Origin: Pleurostoma richardsiae
Lineage: Eukaryota; Ascomycota; Sordariomycetes; Calosphaeriales; Pleurostomataceae
NCBI GenBank assembly: GCA_030052745.1
Contig: JANBVO010000019.1
Span: 62,001-126,000 of the forward strand
Direction of reading: 5' to 3'
DNA length: 64,000 bases
Below are positions 37,190-49,200 of the stretch, piece by piece. Under the pieces are notes generated by a model, which saw only the letters and a list, made by a program, of their open reading frames with translations, was not told the DNA's origin and searched no databases. The position numbers were made by a program, and so were the translations under genes. Every line of letters starts with the position of its first letter. Position 1 is the stretch's first letter.

Positions 37190-38199
37190 ATGGCAGGGCT
37201 CATGCTGATATACATCGTCGTGAGTTCCCGTAACTTCGTTCTTGAGACCTTTGGAGGAATTTCTAACAAGGTCTAGATTATTTTGGCTCTCGTTGCAGTG
37301 GCTATGTAAGGTCCTATAAAGCCGAAGCCAGGAATATGAGTTCACTGATGCGACTGCTGCAGATACGAACACGTCGATGCCTCCTCTCTATCTCTCCCTA
37401 TTCCTCCGACTCTGACTATTCTGACCTTCATCCTGCCGCTCCTGGCTGCTGCAAACGCTCTCTTTCTGCCTCGGCTTCTAAGCCAGAGCGTCTCATCCTC
37501 GCAGTGGCACCTCCTCCACCCTGCCGTCCTACAAACCCTCCAAGCAATCTTGACAACGGTGCTCGCGACGCTGTTCCTCTCTTCCGCCGTTCCCAGCGAC
37601 ACATTGAACTGCGGCCTCACAACTACCTGGCAGAGGCTCTTCAGCGCCCACGACGCCAGCTCGATTCAACGCATCCAAGACGCGTTTGATTGCTGTGGCT
37701 TGAATTCTGTCCGGGACAGGGCATGGCCCTGGCGGGCAGCTGGGGTTGTTCAGTGCCCCGAGCGATACGGCCGGTCTGACGCCTGTGCGGTTCCGTGGCG
37801 GAGCGCCATGCAGAGGAACGCCGGGGTCGAATTTGGTGTCACGATAGCTGTGGGACTTCTGCAGGTCGGCACTGACTTCCCCCGACACGTCTTGAAGTAA
37901 TGTACTCGAGCTGATATCATGACCGGACTTTCCAGATAATTAGTTTCTTCCTCGCAAGACGTTTCAGGCCCGATCGCCGCGAGGGCGGTTGGGCTGATCT
38001 CCTCAACCGACCTCGTATGTTACCGGCAAGCGGCAGGCCGCTACTTCCTGGGCAAGAGACAGAATCGGATGATGTTGAAGAAGGTCATAACAGAGGGAAG
38101 CAGAAATATGGGTCTACAGATGGACAACGAGGACTTGGCCCTGGTCCATCTACTGGAGGGCTTCCAGAAGTACAGAACGAATGGGGAGATGATAACTAA
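37190..38199 (+). CDS. Tetraspanin-like four-helix membrane protein (possibly Tsp3-type)
   Basis: I model four exons, 37190..37219, 37277..37305, 37363..37864 and 37936..38199, giving 274 residues. The first two exons are only 30 and 29 nt; together they encode the first helix MAGLMLIYIV|IILALVAVAI. Further helices are TLTILTFILPLLAAANALF (~36-54), AILTTVLATLFLSSA (~81-95), and GVEFGVTIAVGLLQ|IISFFLA (~174-194). The large loop between helices 3 and 4 holds the tetraspanin-type CCG at ~130-132 plus further Cys at ~103, 151 and 161. A charged, Gly-rich tail of ~80 residues follows. Introns 1 and 2 are both 57 bp with good signals. Intron 3 has a weak GTCGGC donor, but splicing there restores helix 4 and skips a stop. 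Fungal tetraspanins organise plasma membrane during invasion and polarity. The subfamily is a guess. Confidence 0.82.
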
Positions 38200-38730
38200 T
38201 AAAGGTTTCGGACTCGGTGCCGGTTTAAGTCTGGAGGTGTTCGTTGGGCTGGGTATTACTGTTCTGGGCGCCTCTAAAATCCTTCTAATATCGTTCAAGC
38301 TGGCAATATTGACACAGGCAACAACGCAATCGAATGCTTCTCTAGCTCCAGATTGTCTGCTCCTTAATGTTCACTGATCATTGTAATACCCTGACTACTG
38401 ACACTGCTGTACGGAGGATAACTATTAGACGTACTAAGATTTCGCTGCTCGAAGGAGCACGTTGGATCAGTCACAACTCCGTGGAGGCGCTATTGATCTT
38501 CCAATGATGGATGGATGCCTGCCATTGCTGCATAGATGACACGCAAGCAATGGCGTAGAGCGTCGTCTGTCATCCGCTTTCCCTTATGTGGAAGCTCACT
38601 GCGCTATTGGCGCATCCGAACGACCGTTGACTCATACATAGCTAGGGGGTTTAACCCCTAAGGTAAACACATCGCCAGGATTAAACAGAGACAAGACTTA
38701 GCCCATGTGTCTCACAGCATCGCCGTAGCT
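38200..38730. other. intergenic region before the GNAT gene
   Basis: This is the tetraspanin 3' flank plus the GNAT promoter. It contains the GGGGTT palindrome described separately. No other gene is seen. Confidence 0.45.
38643..38660. repeat. near-perfect palindrome upstream of the GNAT gene
   Basis: TAGGGGGTTTAACCCCTA reads almost the same on both strands: GGGGTT, one central T, AACCCC, with one extra G. It lies about 70 bp before the acetyltransferase start, a plausible place for a dimeric regulator. No factor can be named. Confidence 0.5.
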
Positions 38731-39387
38731 ATGACAGAAAGGCCGGATCCCGAGAAGTTCATCGCAGTCATGACCAAGATACCCCGTGTGCCTCTTCCGC
38801 CGAACGACATTCGGCCAGATATCAGAACAGAACGTCTACTCCTCCGTGCGCTGCGCCAGGATGACCTCCAAGACCTACACATCCTCTGCCAGCAGGAAGG
38901 AGTCATGAAATGGACAGCTCTCGGCCGCACCAATGTCAATCTGGGTGAAACGCAGGAAAGACTGTCGCAGTTTCTCCCTCCGAATGACACGAAGACCTTG
39001 AAGTACGCCATCTGCCTGGGTGAGACTGGCGAGTTTATCGGAATAGGAGGATGCAGTGAGCTTCAAGGGTTATTCGGGTGGCCGGACATTGGTTACATGT
39101 TCAAGCAGGAAGCGTGGGGGAAAGGGTACGCGACAGAATTTGTGAGAGCGTTCCTGGAGATATACTCGGGCTTGCCGAGGGAGCAAACGGAAATCCGCGT
39201 TGACCCGCGGTCGGTCGCCGGGGAAGGGGCCGTTGTAGAGGAACGATATCTTGCTATCGTCCTCGAGGGCAACGAGAAGAGCCAGAAGATACTGACAAAG
39301 TGCGGCTTCGAGTACTTTCTGACATTCCAAGGGAGGAGAGGAGTTATCACTACGTTTCGGTATTTTCCGGGGAGGAAACCGTCCTAG
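38731..39387 (+). CDS. GNAT-family N-acetyltransferase (RimJ/RimL type)
   Basis: Single exon of 218 residues from the ATG giving MTERPDPEKF; the frame extends a little upstream but only from GTG. The RimJ/RimL-like layout is clear. It opens with IRTERLLLRALRQDDLQDL (~32-50), then has a central strand FIGIGGCSEL, the GYMFKQEAWGKGYATEFVRA motif A for acetyl-CoA binding (~116-135), and NEKSQKILTKCGFEYF near the end, where the Asn and the following helix close the active site. Between them sits an insertion (residues ~150-175, DPRSVAGEGAVVEERY) longer than usual. Such enzymes acetylate small amines or protein N-termini; the substrate cannot be read from the sequence. The next gene (GH127, -) ends 286 bp downstream, convergent. 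Confidence 0.85.
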   Translation: MTERPDPEKFIAVMTKIPRVPLPPNDIRPDIRTERLLLRALRQDDLQDLHILCQQEGVMKWTALGRTNVNLGETQERLSQFLPPNDTKTLKYAICLGETGEFIGIGGCSELQGLFGWPDIGYMFKQEAWGKGYATEFVRAFLEIYSGLPREQTEIRVDPRSVAGEGAVVEERYLAIVLEGNEKSQKILTKCGFEYFLTFQGRRGVITTFRYFPGRKPS

Positions 39388-39673
39388 TTGGCGGGAGTGA
39401 TGAAAGTGTACAATCTACTATCAGAAGGAAGGACTTCAAAGTATTCGCGGTTGAGTCTCTCTTGCCAGACTCAGCTTTATCCTATGCCAGCTTCAAGCTT
39501 ATGTAGTAGTCGACGGATGAATCTCTCACAACGCTTGAGCTTCTCTTGCATGAGAGTGCATCACCTTTCTGAGTTACTGACGGAATACAGCTTCCGGAAA
39601 CTTTCTCGATCCAATCAATGTACGTGGCAGATAGCCCTATAAAACTAATATCATTGCGACGGGCTTTATCTCC

Positions 39674-41916
39674 TCACAGTGCCACTTCACCATCCCTCTG
39701 CACCACAGTATCTGACAGGTCCAACACGGGCAGATCCGTCATGTGCAGCTTTGTGCTCCCGTACGGACGCAGCTCTACCTGTTCAACCGGGCCGATGCAC
39801 CGCCTCTCCTCTGGCAGCGGGACCCGCCCAGGGATGCTGTCCAGGTACAACGGCCAGTCGATCAGGCACGCCTTGGCCGTGATGACATTGGGCGGCGCCC
39901 CGGGTGCCCAGATGGGGTTCGCCAGCTCCCGGCCCGGCGCCGCCTGCCCGCAGTAATGGTACTGCAGCGTGCTCGGGTCGATGGCGTAGTTCCACGCGCT
40001 CGTGTTGGTGATGGTCCAGTCGCGCGCCTCGGCCGGTGCGTATCCTTCCTTCATGGGCGCGTTGGTCTGGTAGTCCCACGGGATGGTGCTGGAGTTGATG
40101 CTGGAGATGGAGAGCCCGTACAACAGGGCGCCGTAGTGCACCGCCACCGTGCTGTTGATGCGCGGCTCGACCCGGATGGAGGTGCTCAGCTTGTAGGCCA
40201 CCTCGGTGGTCCCGGCGTCGGTAATGGCAATCTTGTGCATACCCGTGGCTGCATCCGGGTCGACTGAGCTGGCTGAGCCGTTTGCTACAGCAGTCGTGGT
40301 TTGAGATACGTCCGCCCATTCCGGCACCCGCACGTAAAAGTCAAACGGCGCGTCCGTCGTGATGTTGTACAGGATATTAAGATCGAACGGGTAGTTGGTG
40401 TTCGTGACAACCGTGACCTTGGCTCCATTCTTGAGCGTCGTGCTCACGTTGGCAGGGGCCAGCAACGCGTGTGCCAGTCCCGACTCACCTGCGTACACGT
40501 ACGAGGCCGCCAAGAACTTCGGATAGCCCTGCGGGTGGTTGACGGTGCAGCAAGGGTAGTTGCCTTCCAGTGTGTACATCTGGCCCACGGTGTTGACATC
40601 CGAGAACGGCGTAGACGTCAGGTTTTTAGACCACGGCTGGTTTGGCTCAGCCATGTACTGCCTCGCCCACCAGTCCGGCGTCACGGCGACGGGAAGCGCG
40701 TTGTATGCTGCCAGCTCCGCGCGATCCGCGTACCAGTTCTCTCCCAGGGCCTGGTAAAGGTAGCTGAGTGAGTACATCACCTCGACAGCCGTGCATGTCT
40801 CTGAGCTGTAACGTTGCGTTAGCTCGGTCTCGATAGCGAGAACGAAGGGAAAAGACTCACCCCATGTAGCCGGCCAGTCCATTGATGTATTCATCAGCAA
40901 GGATCGAACCGGATGCCGATCCATGGTAGAAGAAAGTCCAGTTCACACCCTGGTGAGTCAGCGGCACGAGCGATTCGTTGTGAAGGAAGCGGTAGTACAC
41001 GGCAGTAGCCTTGAGGCCTTCTCCTTCATTGACGCCATGCTGGTATTCCCAGGGCAGGCTCGACCAGAATGCCTCGTCCTCCCGATTCAGCTGCTCCCAC
41101 TCGCCTCGAGGAAACACATCAGGCCGGAACCAGTAGTCCCAGTTCACGCCGGCGTCGTAGAGATATTTCATGTTCTCCAGAAGGATCTGCGAGTTATTGC
41201 CGGGGTAATAGTCGAATAACCACTGGAAGGGGATCATCAAGTCCTGCGCCCTCGAAATGCCCCATTCAGTGCCGCCCTCCGAATACAAGTCTCCGTCGTG
41301 GTAGATGAAGCCCGTGTAGTTGTCGGCAAGCATGCTGTTTGCCAAGACGGCAAACCTCTGCATGGCCGTGACGATCCTGTCCGTGTAGTCCGGATCAGCT
41401 TGGGCGAGCTGCATCAGACCCAGGCACAACAGGTTCCTTGGCCACATGTTGCGGTTAGTGCCGACCTCGTAGCCAAGCCAGCCGTCGGCCTGCTGGTGAT
41501 CGAGCACCCAGTCGGTGGCGTTGCGGACCTGTGCCTTGAGGCGCGAGTCGTTGACGCCATACGCCAGGGGCACAATGGCATTGAGCCAGTATGGGAACGC
41601 CTCGTGGAGAAGACTGTACTCTGAGGTGCCGCCGATCCAGGCACTCTGCGAGACAAACTTCCAGAAGTCCATTAGATGACCGCCGAGGCCGTTGGCCTGC
41701 AGCACAAGCTGGTCGTGAAGCCATCCCTGGGGCTTGATCTCACCCAGGTTGAGAGGCTCGAATGCAAGAGGAACGACTAGTTCACCTACCTGTTAGTTCC
41801 TGTGTCCTTTATATAATGCCTGTGAGCCCGTCACACTTACGTGGCTGTACGTCCGCAGCAGCCGCAGCCGTAGCGGCGACCAAGGCACCGGCTGCCTTCA
41901 GGATGAGGGCCTTCAT
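39674..41916 (-). CDS. Secreted GH127/DUF1680 glycosidase (beta-L-arabinofuranosidase-like)
   Basis: Three exons, complement(39674..40805, 40861..41776, 41841..41916), give 707 residues. Introns are 64 and 55 bp with GTAAGT/GTGAGT donors and CTAAC branches. Exon 1 is an Ala-rich signal peptide (MKALILKAAGALVAATAAAAA), so the enzyme is exported. The central (alpha/alpha)6 barrel includes LVPLAFEPLNLGEIKPQGWL near the start. The GH127 zinc-cysteine site is present: ETC (Glu ~333, Cys ~335) and NYPCCTVNHPQG (Cys ~416-417). In the bacterial family member HypBA1 the same residues bind Zn and one Cys is the nucleophile. The C-terminal half is beta-rich with many N-glycosylation sequons. It probably removes L-arabinofuranose or a related sugar from plant glycans. 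The catalytic residues are seen; the exact sugar is inferred. Confidence 0.88.
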
Positions 41917-43050
41917 CTTATGTTGACAGCGTCTCCTCTTGATGCCGAGCAGAGACAGCCAATGCAGCGCGTGACATCTCGCCCGTACCTACAGAGAGGT
42001 ATTCAGCCTGAACTTATACCGCAGCACACACGCGTTGACATCCTCGGCGGGGCGCCTTATCTGTGGGAGCAGCTGTCGGCAGAAGAAGCGCGTATATGAT
42101 TGCAGGCGTAATCCTGATAGGCGAGGGTCTTACGGGCCCAGCAACATACCGAGTACAACCATGATAACCATAACCAGGGTGTCGCATATCCGCGGGCTAC
42201 AGTGTCGATGCGATCCCCCCCGCGGTGGGCCACGCCGTGATCGGCAAGATCCATCGTTCGACGGGGAAGATGGGACCGAAAACTACCTTCCGTTCTTGGC
42301 CGAGCCGGCCGCTCCGGGGTCCGATATGCCACCGCTGCACCTGGCAGTAGGCCGTGAAAAGCCGGACGCTATCTGCCAGGGACAGGAAGAAGGCGTCTAT
42401 CTGCCCTGGCAAGACTCCTATATGTCAGGAGTTTCACGCAGACCCTGCGGGATCCATGATTCCGATCGTATACAATTACTATACATAGCAGGTGCCTTTT
42501 GGCTCCATCGGCCTCGACTTCGTACCCCATGGATTTCTTCCGATCCTTTCCTCAGACATTACCCGCAAGCAGCGACGCCACTGGTGGCTAGCACTTGCCC
42601 TCCTGGTTAGGGTTATCAATACATCTCTGGATAAGGCGCCCTTCAAGCTGCGCATGCGACAAGTTCCGTCAATTAAAAGTCCGCCATTCGTTAATAAGCA
42701 AGATCCACGGCGGGGTTTCAAGGATAAGCTAGAAGCAAGGCGATGCTGGAGAACCCCAGAGTAGAACACGGGGTCAAGTCGCCATTTGAACGTGAAGCTG
42801 TCACGTTGAAAATCATGATGCTTAAATCCGAAACACTGAGGTTGGACCGAGCCGAGGATGGTGATGGCAATTTAAACCATGTTGACTAGAAGGATTGGAC
42901 ACTATTGATAGCTAATTAAGGGAATTCTTGATAGCTCTGCTACGACTGGACGTAGCTGTCTGCTAGACCTCAACGGGTGGCTTCTGAGCCGTCACGACGG
43001 ACCTACGGCGATGTGAGAACCTTGAGCAACCGCACTCGGGAGAATAGGAC
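41917..43050. other. intergenic, no gene recognised
   Basis: This is the promoter of the GH127 gene and the 3' flank of the methyltransferase. Frames at 42035-42610 and 42492-42764 (+) show no domain or coherent composition. Confidence 0.45.
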
Positions 43051-44604
43051 TCACAGCTCGATGTACGAATGTATAGAGGGGTCATTCAACTCCTTCCTTA
43101 GTTGAACCAAATACAGCTGGGTCTCTTCCACTGACCACTGGGCGGGCAAAGTGTGATTGGTTAGCATTCAATGCCTGGATGACGGGACGGTAGCACTCAC
43201 GTCCAACATGACCGTCAAACCGCGTAAGGCAAATCCCTCGAGGCCATCTAGGAGGTACAGACGCAACCAGGCACCCCAGTTTTTGAGCTCCGGGTCTTTG
43301 GGCCACATCCCGATGGGAACTTTAGTTCTGCGTTCGGTGATGTTCGTGAAACCGCCGGCAGCTTCGACACACTCGCGTGCTATCTCGCACGTCGCAAAAC
43401 TATTGCCTATTTTCTCGCCAATCCCGTCGAATATCGTCTTCCAACGGGCTTCCGCTGTATCTGGACTGAGGGTTCCGTCGTCGCTTTGTACATTGCTGGA
43501 CAGTTCAACCTGTTCTATCCACCCACCTGGTTTGAGATGCCTGTCATCTGTGAGTTGCAAAGCTTTTCGCGTGAACTGCAGATGCCTACCTCAACACCTT
43601 CCTGTGAAATGCTGTCCAGTCGGGCACACATCCGATCATAGCCCTCACATGAATGAAGTCGAAGTAATTCTCTGGATACGCCCAGTCTTTATTCATATCA
43701 TCGATTACAAACTTGCAGTTGGGCGGCACGTATAGCGGCTGGATTGGGGATATGTCCGCGCCGATGACCTCTGCTGATGGATAGAGATCCGCGAAGTCTC
43801 TATGTTAGGACAGATTAGTCGTCAAATGACGTAGTTTGACTCAATATCGGAATATAAAGGAGGCCGGCTGGAGGAGCAGTACGCGGAGCTTGAGAGTATC
43901 GTAAAGGACTTACATGGCCCACATGCCCGTTCCGCAGCCGATATCGAGGACTCTCTATTTGTAAGTATATTCGTAAGTATCAGTGACGATTTCAGCTTAC
44001 GGAACAGAGGATTTGGTCGCATGTGACTAACCTGAGGATCGCTGGGGATGGGAGCTACGACAAGTTTTCCCCTTAGAAGCAACCTATATAGTTCGTGGCT
44101 GATGCAGACGGTTAGCCGTCCAAACAGCAATTGTCGAAAGGAACGCAGATCAAGTTCATACGCGATGTCCTCTGCCTCTTGTTGACGCTCATCATTAGCA
44201 CTCCTGTATAGATAGATCTGTTAGTTCTCTGTCCCAGAGATGCCGACAATCTTCTATTCAGAAGATCCACGGACCAATAAACACTGTCGCCCGGAGCGTG
44301 ATATCGCCGCCCATTTTCCCATTTGTATCGTAACGCAGTTGACTTCAGGCTTGTCGTATCGCTTCCAAAGCTTAAGCGTAAAAGTGTTAGTATATTGTGC
44401 GAGGGGATGCCTTCGACAGCACCCACGATGACGCCACGTAGGCAGAGTCAGAATCATCTGGAACATCATCCTCGACAGAACGTAGTAATTAGCTTGACCC
44501 GACGACTGGAGTGCAGCCCGACTTACAACTTCGATGACATTTGCGACATTTCCTGGTGTCGTGTCTTGAACTTGCGCAGAAGAGCCTGTTGGTGGAGTAG
44601 CCAT
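43051..44604 (-). CDS. LaeA-like SAM-dependent methyltransferase, eight exons
   Basis: I join eight exons, complement(43051..43137, 43201..43540, 43590..43799, 43914..43954, 44032..44203, 44275..44370, 44427..44470, 44527..44604), for 355 residues with no break in frame. Introns are 49-114 bp. The order of motifs follows fungal LaeA/TAM-like methyltransferases: acidic [11 protein letters not shown], then [36 protein letters not shown], and SAM motif [16 protein letters not shown] (~133-147). These are followed by [43 protein letters not shown] (~215), MWPKDPEL, and the closing [17 protein letters not shown]. The family includes LaeA, which controls secondary metabolism through velvet proteins, but most paralogues have no known substrate. 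All core motifs look intact. Its neighbours are a glycosidase and an ankyrin protein, with no synthase in view. Confidence 0.85.
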
Positions 44605-46225
44605 GGCGTGAACACGCGGACAAAGAGATTCTAGACGCCCGGAATCACTGTGCAGATGGATGAAAAGACAAAATCGAGTCTTGAGAGTTCGAGAGCTCAG
44701 CTCTAGGGCGTCCAGATTGCCACGAATCGGTCGATGTTTATCATTGGAAGACGTAATGACGTGGCAACACGAGGTTGCATACGGAGCTTTCCCGGTAATG
44801 GAAATCATCCTGTCGGAAGTGTCTGATATTCTAAAGTCGTCCGGTCAAAAGTGACATATCATTCGGTGTGGGCGCATATGAAGAGGGGTATATGTATGCA
44901 CTCAGACCCATTTCGTTCGGGAGCGGAAGCGTGCCGAAGATCTGTGATTCAACGACCATATGCTAACGTTATACCCAATATGCAGTGTCACGTTTGCGGA
45001 GTCCTCGAGTATCTATGGTAGGATATATGCCCTGTCATCACTTCGATCTAGTAAGTTTATTCCAGAAGGCCAGCTAAATTGACCGCTGTTGGGAAGTGTG
45101 GTGAAGGATCAGACCCCGCAAAGGCTCTCTCTGGAAGACTCTCTTTGTCTCCCTCGCTATACTAGTTAACTGGAAAAGCCCTGGAAGTACATCACCGTTT
45201 CAGGGAGCACTTGGCAGATATCTTTGTGTCTGGCCGATATCTCCAAGCAATGGAGTAACTACACGATTACGGCGGATACCGTGGGTAGCGCGGGCGAACG
45301 GCAGCGAGATCGATTTGTGACTTGAGAAGCTATGTCGAGCCATGAGCAGTAAATTGTATACCGCTTGTCTGAATCATCGGTTACGAGAGATATGTGTCAA
45401 ATCTCACCTGATACTAAAAGGAAGATGAATGAATCATTACCTTGCCATTGGTTTCCTCTCAATATTGCCTCCAAGGACGAACGACCCAGCAAGAGAATCA
45501 TAGCCTCGAAACTGGAGTCATCCGACAGAATTGAAACGTCTAATATGCCAGAGCAGTGTCTTGAAACCTAAGGCAGTCTTATTGATTCAGCAACGCACGG
45601 CGCAAAACGATCAAAGCTCGCCGACGACGGCGTGCGTGGAACTCTGGTCTAGGCAAGACTCAGGGGCGCCAATAGCAGTGAGGAAGCCACACTGGAGTCG
45701 GGGCGCGCTGACGGAAGAAGGTAGTCTCTTATGTCGTATGCGAATCTTAGAACTGCTGTACACCGCATGGAGTACCAGATATGAACAGCAGCCCTGTACC
45801 TAAGAGTACAGGAAATCTCTTTGGTGAAGCGGCATAATCTTGACAACCATCTGCAGGACACCGTACCCATCCTGCCTAGCGTGCAATGGCGACCTGCCGA
45901 ACTGGATGTGGACCAGTGCGTCCGGCATGATGTCAGCTAGGCATCACCTTGATGTTCCTGTACGAAGACGCTGAGAGGCAACCGCCCAGATAACGTCCTT
46001 GGCTAGTCAGCAAACGGCATCCCATGACTCCAGCTGTCTCTACCCTGCGTCCGTATGAAGTTGAGCAGGTTGTTGATTCTCGCCGGCAGTCTGTCGGCCG
46101 GAGCGCCAACGATCGCATCTGTACCACGTTGACCAGCTGACACCCAAGGAAGACGACCATGGTAGAACGCGTCTGCGTGTTCCGAGAGCAAATGCGTGAT
46201 CAACTTCGAAATTGCAGCTCGTATA
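44605..46225. other. 1.6-kb intergenic region, no gene recognised
   Basis: This is the methyltransferase promoter and the 3' flank of the ankyrin gene. Short frames (for example 45365-45571 and 45531-45803, +) have no identifiable features. No repeat ends or transposase motifs are seen. Confidence 0.45.
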
Positions 46226-49200
46226 CTAATCTGGCGACTGGTCGTTTTCATTAATCCAAGCATTCAACATTCCGATCTCCTCGACATCATTACTAGTCTC
46301 GAACAATTCTAAGATCCTGTCATCTGCAGGCGTCCACTCTCGCAAAGACTTCAAGTGGGTGGCGACAGCGTGACGGCAGCGGAGTCTGGCAAAATAAAAC
46401 GCTCTGACGAACTGTATCTGGCCTCTGGGCCCTTCTATGCTGGCACCACTATGCAGAAGCAGTATGAGGATATCGAGCCGACCATGTTCTGCAGCGGCTT
46501 CGAGGGCTGTCCTGCCATATGAAGGAGCAGGAGCAGCGTCGCATTGAGCACCCTTCGCCAACAACAGCCGTACCATGCCGATATGACCGCCCAGTACTGC
46601 GGCCTGAAGGGGCGTCGCTCCTCCGACTTCGTACGCTGGGGCATTGACGTCGGCACCTTTATCCAGCAGCAGGGTTAACAGTTCCATGTCCCCAGCCCCG
46701 GCAGCTGCTTGTACCACAGTATACGCTCGGATGTCCAAATTCTCAGTAATATCGTAAACACCAGAATCCGAAGCAGTGCAGTACACCATGTCAACCATCT
46801 CAATCAGGCAGTGGCGACTCACAGAGAAGGATGGGCTCTGAATCAGGGCAGATAGCGCTGCTTGACTCTCTGGATTTTGTCGAGCCGAGACTGCTGCACA
46901 ATCCCAGATCTGGGCAAAAAGTCGTTGGTTTCCTGATATGATGGCGTGGCCCAAATCTTCTCCACAAGGGGTGCAGCCATGTTCAAGCAAAAACGTAATC
47001 ATATCCTCTCCGGATTCAGTATCACCAAAAACTTGAATCGCTAACGCAACCAGCGATATTTTCTCTTGTCTCATCCTGTAGTCTGGCTACCAGTCAGCAA
47101 GTCTTGTCCACTGCTTGATTCTTGCTCCTAAGAGCAGTCAAACAAACCGTAGTCGTCGTCAACTGCAGGAATGAGGCAAGGGCGAATTCCACCAGCAAAA
47201 AGGAGCTCTAGGACGCCTCTAGCTGCGCTGGCAACTGCTATTCCCAGAGCCACTTCCTCCGTGTCTGCCCGGGAAGCGTCAGCATCCCCGGAGGGGCGCC
47301 ATAATAGAAACCTCTGCAAGAACGCCGTGTCTTCTGTCGAGCAAGCCATGCGCACCGCGGTGCATAATGTGTCGGGGTCGTACTGGCCGTTCAGCAGCCA
47401 TTCCGCGAAAGCGAACCACCCCTCCTCAACAGCAATGCGGGCGTAGGCGAGCCTCTGGCGCTCGGTGGGGCTGTCGTAGATCGCGTAGAAGTGGATCAGT
47501 GCAATTGTGTTCCCATAGAATATCGCGACGTCGATGCACCTCCCGATAAGGCCGTTGCTCAGCAAGTTGTTCGTCGAAAACCAAGTGACCAGAGTATAGA
47601 AAAAGTCGACTCCCGCGTCTCTGTGAAAAGAACACGTAGCCGTAAGAGTGTTCACAAGGCAGGTCTGCCTTGTCTGCGGACCAAGGTCGCTAATAGTGGG
47701 CAGGAAATAACGTGCCGCGGACCATGCCCTCCTTTCGATCGCCCGAAGGAGCAGGAGCTCGTCGCGCAGTAGCCTGGCCCCTGCCTTTTGTAGTAATTCA
47801 ATAATCTCGATGTTGTCCATGTTGATCGCCATTGCCATCGGAAGAGTCATCCCCAAGTACCGATCTCCTAAATCGCATCCACCCGGTACTGCATAAGACA
47901 AAAAATCATACCCACAGCACGGTCTGTCTTCCCCCGCAATAGACTCTTTCTTTTGTCCGAACCTGACGTTCTGATCGAAGCCATGGTTAGGGTCGGCTCC
48001 GAAGCGTAACAGAAGCTTCACCAAGGAGATTTTCTGAAGTTTAATCGCAAGCTGGAGGCAAGAAGCCACCGGTCTGCCCTCGAAGGGCGGCACTTCTGTT
48101 CCGACCCTCTTCTGGTTGAGTAAACGCTCGCAGAAGTCGCGCTTCCCTGCAGCCGCCGCCGCCCAGAGCACCGAAGTCGGTGGCGATCCGACTGTAATGT
48201 TGCAGTCAAGATCGCTCGCCATAATCTGCTCAACGATATCATCGTTGCCGTTGCATACAGCTGCAATCAGTATATGCATAAGATCTTTGTCCGAATGAAA
48301 CGCGCATCCATGAAAGGCCGAGTCAATGACTAAGTCGGTGACAGCTGTGCCCCTCTTAGACGAAGAAAGCCCCTCGCGTACTGTACAACGCCCATGATAT
48401 CCATCAGCTGATCTTATAGAAGGGAGCACAGTCCGAAGCGCCGGCAATGATGGGCTTTCCTCGTGTCTTTGAATAAAGGAGAGCCGGTCGTCGGGTAAAG
48501 AAGCATTCCTGTCGAGGGGCTCAGTGCCCCGGCCAAGGAGCATTCGTACAAGATCGATGTTGTCTGCCGCGACGGCTATTTCGAATATTGTAAGTGAATC
48601 ATTACATCGACAATAACTCTTAGAGAGATACTCTGTTCTGACTTCCATGTTCATACCCACGCCCGCTCTTAACATGAACCTAGCCGCTTTGGGATTGCCG
48701 ACTCTGGCGACACTGCCGTAGATATTCTCAATCAGTGACTGAGCCACTAGCTGTGCGGAGCCAAGCAGGCTCTTTACAACGTCTCGCATTAGCGGGAACT
48801 CATTAATATAGCGGACGATTGAAAGGTCGGAAACCTCGGTTGGATCATGAATATTGTTCGACAATGTGTAGAAGAGCAACTCGAGTCTGCTAGAACCACG
48901 GACACTATCCGGGCCAGCACAAATGTCCATGGCTAGTGATAGATGCTTTCCCGGTTCACTTTCTGGCATGAGGGTCGCTAGACGTGAGACAGTTCCAGAA
49001 AACCGATCGGCGCATTTGTTATCTTGGCCGTTGCTTCGCGAAACGAGTGACGCTCTCTCCAGCAGGTCGTCGCCAGTTGAGATTTCAGTACTGGTGAGGA
49101 GTGGAGCTAGTGCAGCCAGATCTGAGATGGGTTGTGAGTCACAATTTCTCTGATGAAGCCGTCGCAGTGGAACTAACTCTGCTGCTGCTCGCCGAGAAAG

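Noticed and set aside
39388-39673. Short frames downstream of the GNAT gene
   Set aside because: This is the narrow convergent spacer between the GNAT and GH127 stops; the frames are short and overlap UTR.
42035-42764. Two short plus-strand frames between the GH127 and methyltransferase genes
   Set aside because: No homology signal, odd composition, and no start or splice context that favours either.
43541-43548. Upstream CACAG acceptor in methyltransferase intron 6
   Set aside because: It creates an immediate stop; the next AG, 8 bp on, restores HLKPGGW.
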